Shown: piece after piece, positions 16,999 through 25,981 of the stretch
Layout: each line of letters starts with the position of its first letter
Numbering within the stretch: position 1 is the first letter of the stretch
DNA from: Amycolatopsis pithecellobii
GTDB lineage: Bacteria > Actinomycetota > Actinomycetes > Mycobacteriales > Pseudonocardiaceae
Assembly: GCF_009707865.1 (NCBI RefSeq)
Contig: NZ_WMBA01000005.1
Coordinates: 1 to 64,000 of the forward strand
Reading direction: 5' to 3'
DNA length: 64,000 bases
Notes under the pieces: model-generated
Databases searched by the model: none
Seen by the model: the letters and a program-made list of their open reading frames with translations, nothing else
What the model was told of the DNA's origin: nothing
Position numbers and translations under genes: made by a program

Positions 16999-18506
16999 CG
17001 GTCCCTCCCCACCCAGTCGGCCACCCGCTCGCCGACCATGATCGCGGTCAGATGGGTGTTCGCGCGCGGCACGGTCGGCAGCACCGACGTGTCGGCCACG
17101 CGCAGGTTCGGCACGCCCAGCACCCGGCACTCCGGGTCGAGGACGCTGCCGATCCCGCAACCACTCGCCGCGTGCGCGGTGTCCCGGATGACCGACGCCG
17201 CCCACGCGTCCAGCTCACCATCGGACATCGACAGGTCCACCTCGTTCCCGTTGACGTCCACAAAGGACGTTCCGGTGGGGAAACCGCCCGCCCGCACCAG
17301 ATCGAAGGCGTGGCGCAACGCGAACCGGGCCAGGGTCACGTCACGAGGATCGCCGAGGAGGTTGAAATCCGCGGCAGGTGGCGTGCCCGGGTCGGCCGAG
17401 CTGATCCGCACCGAACCCCGGGAATGGCACTGCGCCAGCTTGCACAGCAGACCACCGAGTTCGCCATCGGGGGCCACGTTGACGTCGGTGAGCAGCAGGT
17501 CGCCGAACCCGGAGTCCGGCAGACCCGAGCTGTGCCGCAGGGTGCAGTTGCCGCGCCGCCGCCCGCTGCGGGCCGGGCTCGCGCCGGGCACTCGCAGCAG
17601 CAGCTCGAACCCCGCGTGGTCCTGCAACCCGGCGCCGACGGGAAGATCGTGGCGCACCGGAATGTCCAATGACCGCAACAAATCCGCCGGGCCGATACCC
17701 GACCGTTGCAGGATCGCGGGGCTGAGCAGGGCACCCGCACTCAGGATCACTTGCGCCGCACGGAATTCGCGTGGTTCACCGTCCACAATGGCCGAAACAC
17801 CGGCGGCCCTGCCGCCCTCGAACAGGACGCGGTCCACCAGTGCGCCACCGATGATCTGCAGGTTTTCACGCGCGCGGGCCGGTTCCAGATAGGAGTCGTT
17901 CGTGGTGATGCGCAAGCCGTTCTCGATGTTCGACGCGGTCAGCGCGATACCCTCGGTGCCGGGCGCGTTGTGGTCGGGCTCCCACTTGTGTCCCATGCTC
18001 AGCGCCGAATCACGCATGCCCTCGTCGATCGTGCCCCAGTCCTGTTGCGGCACCCGGGTTATCGGCGTCGGTCCGCCCTGATTGTGGTACGGCTCTTCGC
18101 CGAAATCGGCGTCGCGTTCCAGGCGGAGGAAGTACGGCAGCACGTCATCGGCGGACCAGCCGGGCAGCGCCCAGTCGGCGAACTCCTCGACCGGCGGCCG
18201 GATCGCGTAGCAGCCGTTGACCGAGGAGCACCCGCCGAGCCCGCGGCCACGCAGGTACGGCGCGGCTTCACGGCCGGCGATCCGCAGCGCGGACTGGCCC
18301 TGCCACTGGTAGCCGGCCGGGACGGCGCCGTGGGTCGTGACATCCCACTTGTACATGTTGACCGGGTTGCGCAGGCTCGGCGGGCAGTCCGCGGCCTGCC
18401 AGTCGGGCCCGGCCTCCAGCAACAGCACCTGGAAACCGGGATTCTCGCTCAGCCGCCCGGCCAGCGCGGCACCGGCCGACCCGGCACCCACCACAATGCA
18501 ATCCAT
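16995..18506 (-). CDS. GMC family FAD-dependent oxidoreductase
   Basis: About 503 aa. The N-terminal FAD site is CIVVGAGSAGAALAGRLSE, the GMC signature GLGGCSSVNG lies near residue 90, and the C-terminal active-site His and following PRANTHLTA are present. GMC enzymes oxidise alcohols to aldehydes. The ATG at 18506 is preferred for GAGAGG upstream; a GTG at 18524 would overlap the preceding gene by 8 bp. It is translationally coupled to the downstream aldehyde dehydrogenase, so an alcohol-to-acid conversion is likely. The substrate is unknown. Confidence 0.9.
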   Translation of the reverse strand: MDCIVVGAGSAGAALAGRLSENPGFQVLLLEAGPDWQAADCPPSLRNPVNMYKWDVTTHGAVPAGYQWQGQSALRIAGREAAPYLRGRGLGGCSSVNGCYAIRPPVEEFADWALPGWSADDVLPYFLRLERDADFGEEPYHNQGGPTPITRVPQQDWGTIDEGMRDSALSMGHKWEPDHNAPGTEGIALTASNIENGLRITTNDSYLEPARARENLQIIGGALVDRVLFEGGRAAGVSAIVDGEPREFRAAQVILSAGALLSPAILQRSGIGPADLLRSLDIPVRHDLPVGAGLQDHAGFELLLRVPGASPARSGRRRGNCTLRHSSGLPDSGFGDLLLTDVNVAPDGELGGLLCKLAQCHSRGSVRISSADPGTPPAADFNLLGDPRDVTLARFALRHAFDLVRAGGFPTGTSFVDVNGNEVDLSMSDGELDAWAASVIRDTAHAASGCGIGSVLDPECRVLGVPNLRVADTSVLPTVPRANTHLTAIMVGERVADWVGRDR

Positions 18507-18516
18507 CTCCGCCCTC

Positions 18517-19692
18517 TCAGCCACGCGACACCGTCTCGCTCAGAATCGTCCGTGCCGCAACGGCTTCCTCGTCGATCGTGATGCCGAGACCGGGCCCGGC
18601 CGGCACTTCGACGTGCCCGTCGCGGATGGCGAAGCCGCTTTCGCCGACCAGCGGATCGGGGCCGGCGACACCGAGCCCGAAGATGAATTCCGCCCCCGGC
18701 ATCACCTGCCGCTCCGGCAGGCTCGCGCAGAAGTGCGCCCCCGCGGCCGCTTCCAGCTGCGACTGCACTGCCAGCCCGCCGATGTTCAGCCGCATCGCCG
18801 ACGCCTCGGCGATCGCCGCGATCCGCTTGGCCGGGTGGATGCCGCCGGTCTTGTACAGCTTGATACACAACACATCCACGGCTTCGGCCTTCGCCAGTTC
18901 GTACGCGTCGTGCAGGGTGAACAGGCTTTCGTCGGCCATCACGGGCACCCCGTTCGCCGCCGCGCGCACCCGGGCGAGGCCCGCGATATCGCGCCGGCCA
19001 ACGGGTTGCTCGACATAGCCCAGATCGAGCGCCGACAATGCGTTCATGGCCTGGATCGTCTCGCTCACCAGCCAGCCGGTGTTCGGGTCGACGCCGATCA
19101 CCACCTCCGGGCCGACGGCTTCCCGTACGGCGGCGAAGTTCCGCACGTCCTCGCGCCAGCCGCGCGCGCCGGCCTTGAGGCACAGCACCCGGATGCCGAA
19201 CTCCCCCACCGCACGCTCCGCGTCGGCGACCATGGCGCGCACGTCGTCGGCGAGGCTCACCGACCATTCCAGCGGGATGCGGGACTGGCACAGCCCGCCG
19301 ATCAGCTTGTGCACCGGCAGCCCGGCGGCCTTGCCCATCGCGTCGTGCAAGGCGAAGTCCACCGCCGCGCGGGCGTTGGAGTTGAACGGCAGCAGCAGGT
19401 CGAAATCGGCCCAGATCTGCTCGATGTCGAACACGTCCTTGCCGATCAGGTACGGGCCGTAGATGTCGCGGATCGCCGCGACGACACTGTGCACCGTGTC
19501 CGGCACGAAATGGCCCGGCGCCGTCGGCCGGACCTGCCCGTAGCCGACGACACCTTCGGCATGGATCCGCACCAGCACCGGTTTGCCCATCGGCGAACCG
19601 GCCGGGCCGGTGTCGTAGGCGCCGCTGGACATGCTCCGGCGCACGCGCCCGGCCAGCTCGGTGACCACGACATCGACTCGTTCGATCTTCAT
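18517..19692 (-). CDS. Enolase-superfamily (mandelate racemase / muconate lactonizing-like) enzyme
   Basis: 391 aa with the two-domain enolase-superfamily layout. Metal ligands are Asp202 (VDPNTG), Glu228 (YVEQP) and Asp254 (MADES); the second-face base is Lys278 (CIKLYKTGG). The first-face motif, KxK in muconate-lactonizing enzymes, reads C-L-K (Cys171, Lys173), so only the catalytic lysine remains. The enzyme should abstract a proton alpha to a carboxylate in a cycloisomerase, dehydratase or racemase reaction. It overlaps the upstream cyclase gene by 4 bp. Confidence 0.88.
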   Translation of the reverse strand: MKIERVDVVVTELAGRVRRSMSSGAYDTGPAGSPMGKPVLVRIHAEGVVGYGQVRPTAPGHFVPDTVHSVVAAIRDIYGPYLIGKDVFDIEQIWADFDLLLPFNSNARAAVDFALHDAMGKAAGLPVHKLIGGLCQSRIPLEWSVSLADDVRAMVADAERAVGEFGIRVLCLKAGARGWREDVRNFAAVREAVGPEVVIGVDPNTGWLVSETIQAMNALSALDLGYVEQPVGRRDIAGLARVRAAANGVPVMADESLFTLHDAYELAKAEAVDVLCIKLYKTGGIHPAKRIAAIAEASAMRLNIGGLAVQSQLEAAAGAHFCASLPERQVMPGAEFIFGLGVAGPDPLVGESGFAIRDGHVEVPAGPGLGITIDEEAVAARTILSETVSRG

Positions 19693-20345
19693 TCCCCGCT
19701 CCAGACTGCCAGTGCCCGTGCCGGTGCGCCGTCACCACCGAGTACGTTGAGCGCACCGAGGAACAACGTGACCCACCGGTCCGCGATCTCGCGCAGCACC
19801 AGGTTCTCCACGATCAACGTGCCGGCGCCGAGCAACGTGCCGTGCACGTCGTGGTGGTAGTCCGGCGGGCGCAGGCCCATCGGGTACTCCGGCGTGATCG
19901 TGTCCGTGCCGACGAGGCGGAGTCCTTGTGCCACCACCCATTCCGCCGCGTCCACGGTCAGATATGGGTGCCGGTCGACGTATTCGGGGTCGCCGTAGCG
20001 ATCGTCCCAGCCGGTACGGATCAGCAGCGCGTCACCGGGCTGGATGTCCACAATGGACTTCAAGTCGGCCGCGGTGACCGGATCCGGCCCGGCACGCAGG
20101 ATTTCCGCGCAGTACGCCCGCCCGACCAGCGCCGAGGGTGGCACCTGGTCGATGGTGGTGCCGTCCTCGACGAAATGCGACGGCGCGTCGAGATGGGTGC
20201 CGATATGCGTCGGCAGGTCCAGGCGCATCGCCCGCATCCGGTGCTCGCCCCACGTGCGGACCTGGGTGAACTCCGCCGCTGGAATGGTCCGTGCGTGCGG
20301 CATCCCCGGCTCCAGCGGGCGTGACAGGTCAATGACCTGGGACAT
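19689..20345 (-). CDS. Cyclase / kynurenine-formamidase-like metal hydrolase
   Basis: 218 aa. The family signature HIGTHLDAPSHF (His47, His51, Asp53, His57) is intact. The family includes bacterial kynurenine formamidase and polyketide cyclases; here the setting is carboxylate catabolism, so a lactone or amide hydrolase is likelier. It overlaps its neighbours on both sides (4 bp with the enolase gene, 17 bp with the permease gene). Confidence 0.87.
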   Translation of the reverse strand: MSQVIDLSRPLEPGMPHARTIPAAEFTQVRTWGEHRMRAMRLDLPTHIGTHLDAPSHFVEDGTTIDQVPPSALVGRAYCAEILRAGPDPVTAADLKSIVDIQPGDALLIRTGWDDRYGDPEYVDRHPYLTVDAAEWVVAQGLRLVGTDTITPEYPMGLRPPDYHHDVHGTLLGAGTLIVENLVLREIADRWVTLFLGALNVLGGDGAPARALAVWSGE

Positions 20346-21684
20346 GGCTTTCCTCCCTCACCCCGACGATGGTGCTCCCCGTAGCGGACTCGCGCAGGCC
20401 ATCCCGGCCGGTTTCGCGGCAGCGGGCGACCGCGACCAGGCCGAGCGCGGCGAAGAACGCCAGCAACACCGCCACCGGCCAGGTCGCCCCGGCACCGGCG
20501 GCCGCCGCGGTCGTCACCACGGGAGTCAGGCCGCCGACGATGGCCGCGGACGTCTGGTAACCCAGCCCCGCACCGCTGTAGCGGACCTCGGGCGGGAACA
20601 GCTCGGGCGCCAGCGCGCCCGGGATGCCGTACATCACCCCGATCAGCACGCCGCCGATCAGCATCACCACCACGATCCCGGCCGCCGAACCCGCCTGCAC
20701 CACCAGGAACAATGGGTAGGCCGCGACGATGGTGAAGATCGCGCAGCCGAGGAACACCGGGCGCCGGCCCACCCGGTCGGTCAGCCTGGTTGCGATGATC
20801 ACCGCCAGCAACTCGGCGACGGCGAACGCCAGCAGTCCGCCGAACAGCGCCGGTTTCGGCGCGTGCACGGTGGTGTTGCCGTAGGCCGGGATGAACGTGA
20901 CGAACATGTAGAACCCACCGCTGGTCGCGGAGAACATGCCGAAGGTGAGCAACAGTTCGCGCGGGTGACGGCGCAGCACGGACAGCACCGGGTAGCGGGT
21001 CAGTGCCTTCTGCTCGCGCGCTTTCGCGAACGCGCGCGTGTCCTCGAGGTTGCGGCGCATGTAGAGGCCGACGACCACCAGCACGGCGCTGAGCAGGAAC
21101 GGGATCCGCCACCCCCAGGCCCGCAGGGCATCGCCCGGCATGAGGCCGATGAGGGAGAACACGATCGTCGCGATCAGCAGTCCCAGCGGCGAACCGACCT
21201 GCGGCCAGCCGCCGTATCGCCCGCGCTGCCCGTCCGGCGCGGACTCCACCGCGTACACCGCGGCGCCACCCCACTCGCCGCCGATGCCGAAGCCCTGGCA
21301 CAACCGCAGCAGCACCAGCAGAATCGGGGCGGCGACGCCGATCTGGGCGTAGCCGGGCAGGAAGCCGATCAGCACCGTCGCGGTGCCCATCAGCAGCAGG
21401 CTCGCCATCAGCACTCGCCGGCGGCCCAGCCGGTCGCCGAGGTGCCCGAACACGATGCTGCCCAGCGGACGGGCGAAGAAGCCGACGCCGAACGTGGCGA
21501 ACGACAGCAGCGTGCCCGTGACCGGGCTGAACCCGGGGAAGAACAGCTTGCCGAACACCAGCGACGCCGCCAGCCCGTAGGCCTGGAAGTCATACCACTC
21601 GATGGTCGTGCCCACAAGGCTGACGACGGCCACCTGCCGCGGTGAGGGCGAGCGGGGCTCGCCGCGCGCGATCGGACCAGACAT
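20329..21684 (-). CDS. MFS transporter, metabolite:H+ symporter type
   Basis: 451 aa, about 12 membrane helices. Motifs GHLGDRLGRRRVL and FGIGGEWGGA are typical of the MHS subgroup (citrate, tricarballylate, shikimate, proline/betaine symporters). The context of a tricarballylate-dehydrogenase-like flavoprotein makes import of a polycarboxylate plausible, as with TcuC in Salmonella (known family parallel, not proven here). It overlaps the cyclase gene by 17 bp and follows the aldehyde dehydrogenase after 30 bp. Confidence 0.9.
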   Translation of the reverse strand: MSGPIARGEPRSPSPRQVAVVSLVGTTIEWYDFQAYGLAASLVFGKLFFPGFSPVTGTLLSFATFGVGFFARPLGSIVFGHLGDRLGRRRVLMASLLLMGTATVLIGFLPGYAQIGVAAPILLVLLRLCQGFGIGGEWGGAAVYAVESAPDGQRGRYGGWPQVGSPLGLLIATIVFSLIGLMPGDALRAWGWRIPFLLSAVLVVVGLYMRRNLEDTRAFAKAREQKALTRYPVLSVLRRHPRELLLTFGMFSATSGGFYMFVTFIPAYGNTTVHAPKPALFGGLLAFAVAELLAVIIATRLTDRVGRRPVFLGCAIFTIVAAYPLFLVVQAGSAAGIVVVMLIGGVLIGVMYGIPGALAPELFPPEVRYSGAGLGYQTSAAIVGGLTPVVTTAAAAGAGATWPVAVLLAFFAALGLVAVARCRETGRDGLRESATGSTIVGVREESHVPGH

Positions 21685-21714
21685 CGTTGTCTCTCCTCTC
21701 GGATGGGGAACCGG

Positions 21715-23202
21715 TCAGTCGCGGAACGGGTCCGCGGGTTCCATTGTGGACAGATCGACGTACACCGCTTTCGTTTCGGTGTAGTCGTCGAGCACCTCCA
21801 GTCCGTTCTCTCTGCCGATACCGCTCATCTTGAACCCGCCGTAGGGCAGGGCGGGCAGGATGGGGCGGAACGTGTTGACCGACACCAGACCTGTCTCGAT
21901 CCGCGCCGCGACCCGGTGCGCTCTGGCCACATCGGACGTCCACAAGCCACCGACCAGTCCGTACCGGGTGTCGTTGGCCATCGCGACCGCGTCGTCCTCG
22001 GTGTCGAACGGAAGTACCGACAGCACCGGACCGAACACCTCTTCCTGTGCCAGGCGAGAAGTATTGTCCACATCGGCGAACACGGTCGGCTCGATGAAGT
22101 ACCCGCGCTCGAAACCGTCGGGACGGCCGCCGCCACACAGCAGCCGGAACCCGGCGTCGCGGCCGTAGTCGATGTAGGAGCGGGTTTTGGCCAGCTGCTC
22201 GGCGGACGTGTGTGGGCCGATGTGCGTCTTCGGATCGAGCGGCAGGCCGACCCGGATCCGCGCCGCCCGTTCGGCGAGCCTGGTGGCGAACTCCTCATAA
22301 ACCGGGCGCTGCACGAACACGCGGGACGCGAGCGAGCAGGACTGTCCGGTGGAGCGGAACGCGCTGTGCACCGCGACGGTCAGCGCGCGGTCGAGATCGG
22401 CGTCGGCGAACACGAGGTAGGGCGATTTTCCGCCGCACTCAAAAGAAATTCGTTTCAACGTGCCCGCGGCCGATGCCATGATCTTCTGTGCGGTGCGATG
22501 CTCACCGGTGAAGGTGATCTTGTCGACGTCCGGGTGCGCGGCGAGTGCGGCACCGGCGACGCCGCCGTACCCGGGCACGATGTTGACCACCCCGGCCGGG
22601 AATCCGGCCTCCGCCACCAGTTTCGCCAGTTCGAGCGCGCTCACCGGGGTCAGCTCCGCCGGTTTCAGCACGACGGCGTTGCCCGCGGCCAGCGCCGGGG
22701 CGAGCTTCCACGACGCCAGCGAGATCGGGGAGTTCCACGGCAGGATCGCGCCGACCACGCCGACGGGCTGACGGCGCGTGTACGCGTGTGCCTGCGCCCC
22801 GACCGGGACCTCGGCACCGCGGATCTTGTCCGCGGCACCGGCGAAGAAGGTGAACCAGTCGGCCGCCCGCAGCATCTCGCCGCGGGTGTCCCGGATCGGT
22901 TTGCCGTTGTCGCGGCTTTCGATCTCCGCGAGCCTGTCCGCGTCGCGCCGCAGCAGTTCGGCCAGCCGCAGCAAGAGAGCCCCGCGTTGGGCCGGTGGCA
23001 TGCTCGCCCACGGCCCGGTCATGGCGGCTCGTGCCGCGGCGACGGCCCGGTCGATGTCGTGCTCGTCGGCTTCGGCGACCTCGGCCCACACGGCTTCGGT
23101 GGCCGGGTCGATGGATTCGATGACCCGGCCCGAGTGGGCCGCGGTCCATTCGCCGCCGATGAACAGCCGGTCGTATTCGCGGACCTCCAGCGCCACCGTC
23201 AC
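21715..23202 (-). CDS. Aldehyde dehydrogenase (second in operon)
   Basis: 495 aa with Glu in SFECGGKSP, Cys in TGQSCSLAS, FTGEHRTA and the C-terminal GGFKMSGIGRENG. The GTG start at 23202 overlaps the upstream MmgE/PrpD gene by 4 bp, with GGGAGG upstream. It is a paralogue of 15547-16998; two such enzymes in one operon imply two aldehyde intermediates or one early and one late oxidation. The end is 30 bp before the MFS gene. Confidence 0.92.
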   Translation of the reverse strand: MTVALEVREYDRLFIGGEWTAAHSGRVIESIDPATEAVWAEVAEADEHDIDRAVAAARAAMTGPWASMPPAQRGALLLRLAELLRRDADRLAEIESRDNGKPIRDTRGEMLRAADWFTFFAGAADKIRGAEVPVGAQAHAYTRRQPVGVVGAILPWNSPISLASWKLAPALAAGNAVVLKPAELTPVSALELAKLVAEAGFPAGVVNIVPGYGGVAGAALAAHPDVDKITFTGEHRTAQKIMASAAGTLKRISFECGGKSPYLVFADADLDRALTVAVHSAFRSTGQSCSLASRVFVQRPVYEEFATRLAERAARIRVGLPLDPKTHIGPHTSAEQLAKTRSYIDYGRDAGFRLLCGGGRPDGFERGYFIEPTVFADVDNTSRLAQEEVFGPVLSVLPFDTEDDAVAMANDTRYGLVGGLWTSDVARAHRVAARIETGLVSVNTFRPILPALPYGGFKMSGIGRENGLEVLDDYTETKAVYVDLSTMEPADPFRD

Positions 23203-24575
23203 GCTGCGCCTCCCACCATCGCCAGCGCGTCGCCGACCGTCGCCGTGCCGGGCAGCGCCGCCAGTTCCGCGCCGATCTTGCGGGCGTCGTCGCCGAGCAG
23301 CCACCCGGTGTTGCGCTCGAACTTGTCGAGCACGTCGTCGTCGGACAGCGGGGCCTCCGGGCAGCCAGGGTGGTAGGGCACGCGCTTGTGCCACGTCCGG
23401 CCCCCCGCCTCGATCTCCAGTACCGCCGGGCAATGCTTCGGGTAGTCGGAATCCGGATCCTCACCGGTGTCCACTGTGGACGCCAGTGCCCGGACGTCCG
23501 GATCGGACAGTGCCCGCGGCCGGAAGGTCGCCAGGCCCACGTCGCCGTGGATCAGCGCACTGGCCACCACATACGGCAGGCTGAACCGGGCTTCGTGCGG
23601 CTCGGTCGGCTGGGTTTTGCGTTCGGCGGGCTGGGTCACCAGGGTCAGTCCCGGTTCCGCGAGCAGGCACCGGATGCGCTGGATGTCCCCGACCGGGAGG
23701 CCTTCGGCCAGCAGCTGCTTGACGCCGTCGATGAAGGCGTGCAACAACTGGCAACACGGGTACGGCTTGATCGCGGTGTCGGGCAGGTGCCAGCGCGTGC
23801 CGAGGCCGTCCGCCCCGGCAGCCCAGTCCAGCTCGCCCTCGATCGGCGTGAGGTGGGTGCGGAAGAACCCCATCTCGCCCTCGAAAACCGTGTCGGGGCC
23901 GGTGATCCCCGCCGCGGCGAGATCGGTGGCGGCGATCCCCGCGTGGGCGCCCCACCCGCCGTGGAGGACCTTCGACGTCGACCCGGTGCGGGTGGATTCC
24001 TGGATTCCCGAGGCGAACGTGCCCGCGATCCCGAAGGCGTCGCTGACCCGCGCGGCGTCGAGCCCACGCAGCCGTCCGGCCGCGGCGGCTGCACCGAACC
24101 CGCCGAGCAGCGAGCTGGTGTGGTAGCCGCGCGCAAGAAACCGTTTGCCCGCAACGAAACCGAGCCGGATCATCACCTCGTATCCGGCCACGATCGCGGT
24201 CACCGCGTCCTCGATCGTGGCGCCCCGCTCTTCGGCGACGGCGAGCACCGCGGGGGTGACGGTGGAACCGGGACGGGCGAGCGAGGAGCCGTGCTTGTCG
24301 TCCATCTCCAGTTCCTGGGCCAGCGCGCCGTTGAGCAGCGCGGCGGACTCGGGGCGCGCGCTCGACCCGGTGCCCAGGACGGTCGCGCCGATGCCGCGCC
24401 ACGCCTGCGCGGCCCGGCCCAGCGCGACACCGCTCGTCTCCGCGGGATCGGCGCCCGCGATCGCGACACCGATCGAGTCCACCACATGCCACTGCGCGGC
24501 CCGGCGCACCGCCTCCGGAATGGCCCCGGCGCGCAGCCCGGCGCTGAATTCGGCGAGTGCCGACGCGAGAGTCAC
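23199..24575 (-). CDS. MmgE/PrpD family protein (first of two)
   Basis: 458 aa. Two-domain MmgE/PrpD protein with LEMDDKHGSS, AGYEVMIRLG and GFGAAAAAGRL in the helical domain and KPYPCCQLLHAFID in the lid domain. The family contains 2-methylcitrate dehydratase, cis-aconitate decarboxylase and iminodisuccinate epimerase, all acting on tri- or tetracarboxylates. It sits between a paralogue and an aldehyde dehydrogenase, overlapping both by 4 bp. The exact reaction cannot be read. Confidence 0.88.
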   Translation of the reverse strand: MTLASALAEFSAGLRAGAIPEAVRRAAQWHVVDSIGVAIAGADPAETSGVALGRAAQAWRGIGATVLGTGSSARPESAALLNGALAQELEMDDKHGSSLARPGSTVTPAVLAVAEERGATIEDAVTAIVAGYEVMIRLGFVAGKRFLARGYHTSSLLGGFGAAAAAGRLRGLDAARVSDAFGIAGTFASGIQESTRTGSTSKVLHGGWGAHAGIAATDLAAAGITGPDTVFEGEMGFFRTHLTPIEGELDWAAGADGLGTRWHLPDTAIKPYPCCQLLHAFIDGVKQLLAEGLPVGDIQRIRCLLAEPGLTLVTQPAERKTQPTEPHEARFSLPYVVASALIHGDVGLATFRPRALSDPDVRALASTVDTGEDPDSDYPKHCPAVLEIEAGGRTWHKRVPYHPGCPEAPLSDDDVLDKFERNTGWLLGDDARKIGAELAALPGTATVGDALAMVGGAA

Positions 24576-25981
24576 CGGACCTCCCCGGCACGGCGGGCCA
24601 GCGTGGCGACCGGATCGGACTGGTTGTCCAGGTCGAGCACGACCCGCTGGATCTCGTCGGCGGCCTCACTCGTGATCACCCGGGTGGCCAGGTTCCGGAA
24701 CTTCGCCGCGATGTCCTCATCGGACAGTGGGTTCTTCCAGTGCCCACTGCGGTACACCACGTTTTCGGTGTGTTCCTGGCCGGACTTCGTGGTCAGGGTG
24801 ACCCGGACCGCGCGCATCTCGTCCTTGCCGAGCGCGTCCAGATCCGGCGCGACGACGACCTTGACCCGGTCGGCGAGCGCGAGAATCTGCGGGTCCGCGA
24901 GCCGGTCGTCGGTGTAGCCGTCGATGAACGCGGTGCCGTCGATCAGCGTGACCGCCGCGGTGTAGGGCAGGTTCATCTGCGCGGCAATGGTTTCCCCGTT
25001 GGGCACGTACGGCCATCCACAGTGGACATACACCATCTCGGTGGTCTCCACGAGCACGCTCTCGACCTCGTCGGCGGTGATACCGGCCCGTGCGCGGATG
25101 GCCCGCAACGCGTCCACTGTGGTCTGACTACTCGCCAGCGACGAGTACTGCTTGAAACCGTTGCGCAGGATTTCCCAGTGCTCGCCCAGTTCCCGGACCG
25201 CGTAGTCGAGGTCGTACTCGGCGGCGTAGGTGGAACAGAAGCCGCCGTAGGGCGCCTCCAGCACGTCGCGCACCCCGGTCAGCCCTTCGCGGGCGGCGAG
25301 GGCGGCGATGATCCCGTTCTGCGCCGCTTTGCCCGAGTGGAACCGTTTCGCCATCGCGCCGTACTGCGCCGCCATCAGCCCCGCCGCCTGGGAACCGGCG
25401 AGCCCCAGCGCGTTCACGTACTGTCCGGCGTCCAGTCCCAGCAGCGTGCTGATCGCGGCGGCCGAGGCGAACGTGCTGGTCAGCCCGCACGGGTGGAAGC
25501 CGCGGTGGAAAGCGCTCGGGCTGACGGTGTTGCCGACCCTGGTGCCGACCTCGTACCCGGCGACCACCGCGGTGACGATCTGCTTGCCGTCGAACGGGCC
25601 CATCGCCTCGGCGACGGCCAGCACCGCCGGGACGACACCCGCGCCGTAGTGCGACATGGACTGGTCGTGGCAGTCGTCCAGTTCGTAGCCCTGTGCCGCG
25701 GTGCCGTTGATCATCACCGCGCCCAGCGGGTCGGCCTTGAGAGGGCGGCCCCAGGTGCTCGCCGTCGCGGCCTGGCCCAGCAGCCCGACCGTGCGGGCCA
25801 CCGCGTCGACCCAGGGCGTCGCGGACCCGTAGATGCCGCAACCGAGGCTGTCCAGGACGCAGCGCTTGGCCATCGCGATCACTTCGGGCGGCAGGTTCTC
25901 GTACCGCAGTTCCGCGGCGAACGTGGCCAGTTCCCGCGTCACGGGCCGGGTGGCGACCGCGCTGTCGATCGTGCCGGTCAT
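24572..25981 (-). CDS. MmgE/PrpD family protein (second of two)
   Basis: 469 aa, same fold as the downstream neighbour but clearly diverged: LDDCHDQSMSH replaces LEMDDKHGSS and FKQYSSLASSQTTVDAL replaces the KPYPCC stretch. The ATG at 25981 overlaps the stop of the flavoprotein gene (ATGA). Directly following a tricarballylate-dehydrogenase-like gene, it may process the resulting cis-aconitate-like product (hydration, isomerisation or decarboxylation); this is inference from family and order. Confidence 0.88.
   Translation of the reverse strand: MTGTIDSAVATRPVTRELATFAAELRYENLPPEVIAMAKRCVLDSLGCGIYGSATPWVDAVARTVGLLGQAATASTWGRPLKADPLGAVMINGTAAQGYELDDCHDQSMSHYGAGVVPAVLAVAEAMGPFDGKQIVTAVVAGYEVGTRVGNTVSPSAFHRGFHPCGLTSTFASAAAISTLLGLDAGQYVNALGLAGSQAAGLMAAQYGAMAKRFHSGKAAQNGIIAALAAREGLTGVRDVLEAPYGGFCSTYAAEYDLDYAVRELGEHWEILRNGFKQYSSLASSQTTVDALRAIRARAGITADEVESVLVETTEMVYVHCGWPYVPNGETIAAQMNLPYTAAVTLIDGTAFIDGYTDDRLADPQILALADRVKVVVAPDLDALGKDEMRAVRVTLTTKSGQEHTENVVYRSGHWKNPLSDEDIAAKFRNLATRVITSEAADEIQRVVLDLDNQSDPVATLARRAGEVR

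Noticed and set aside
15877-17892. A 671-codon open frame on the plus strand
   Set aside because: Antisense to the aldehyde dehydrogenase and GMC genes, both with intact catalytic motifs.
19689-20345. Assigning this cyclase as the formamidase of the kynurenine route
   Set aside because: It is embedded in the carboxylate operon 30 kb from the kynurenine genes, which have their own HGGYW-type formamidase.
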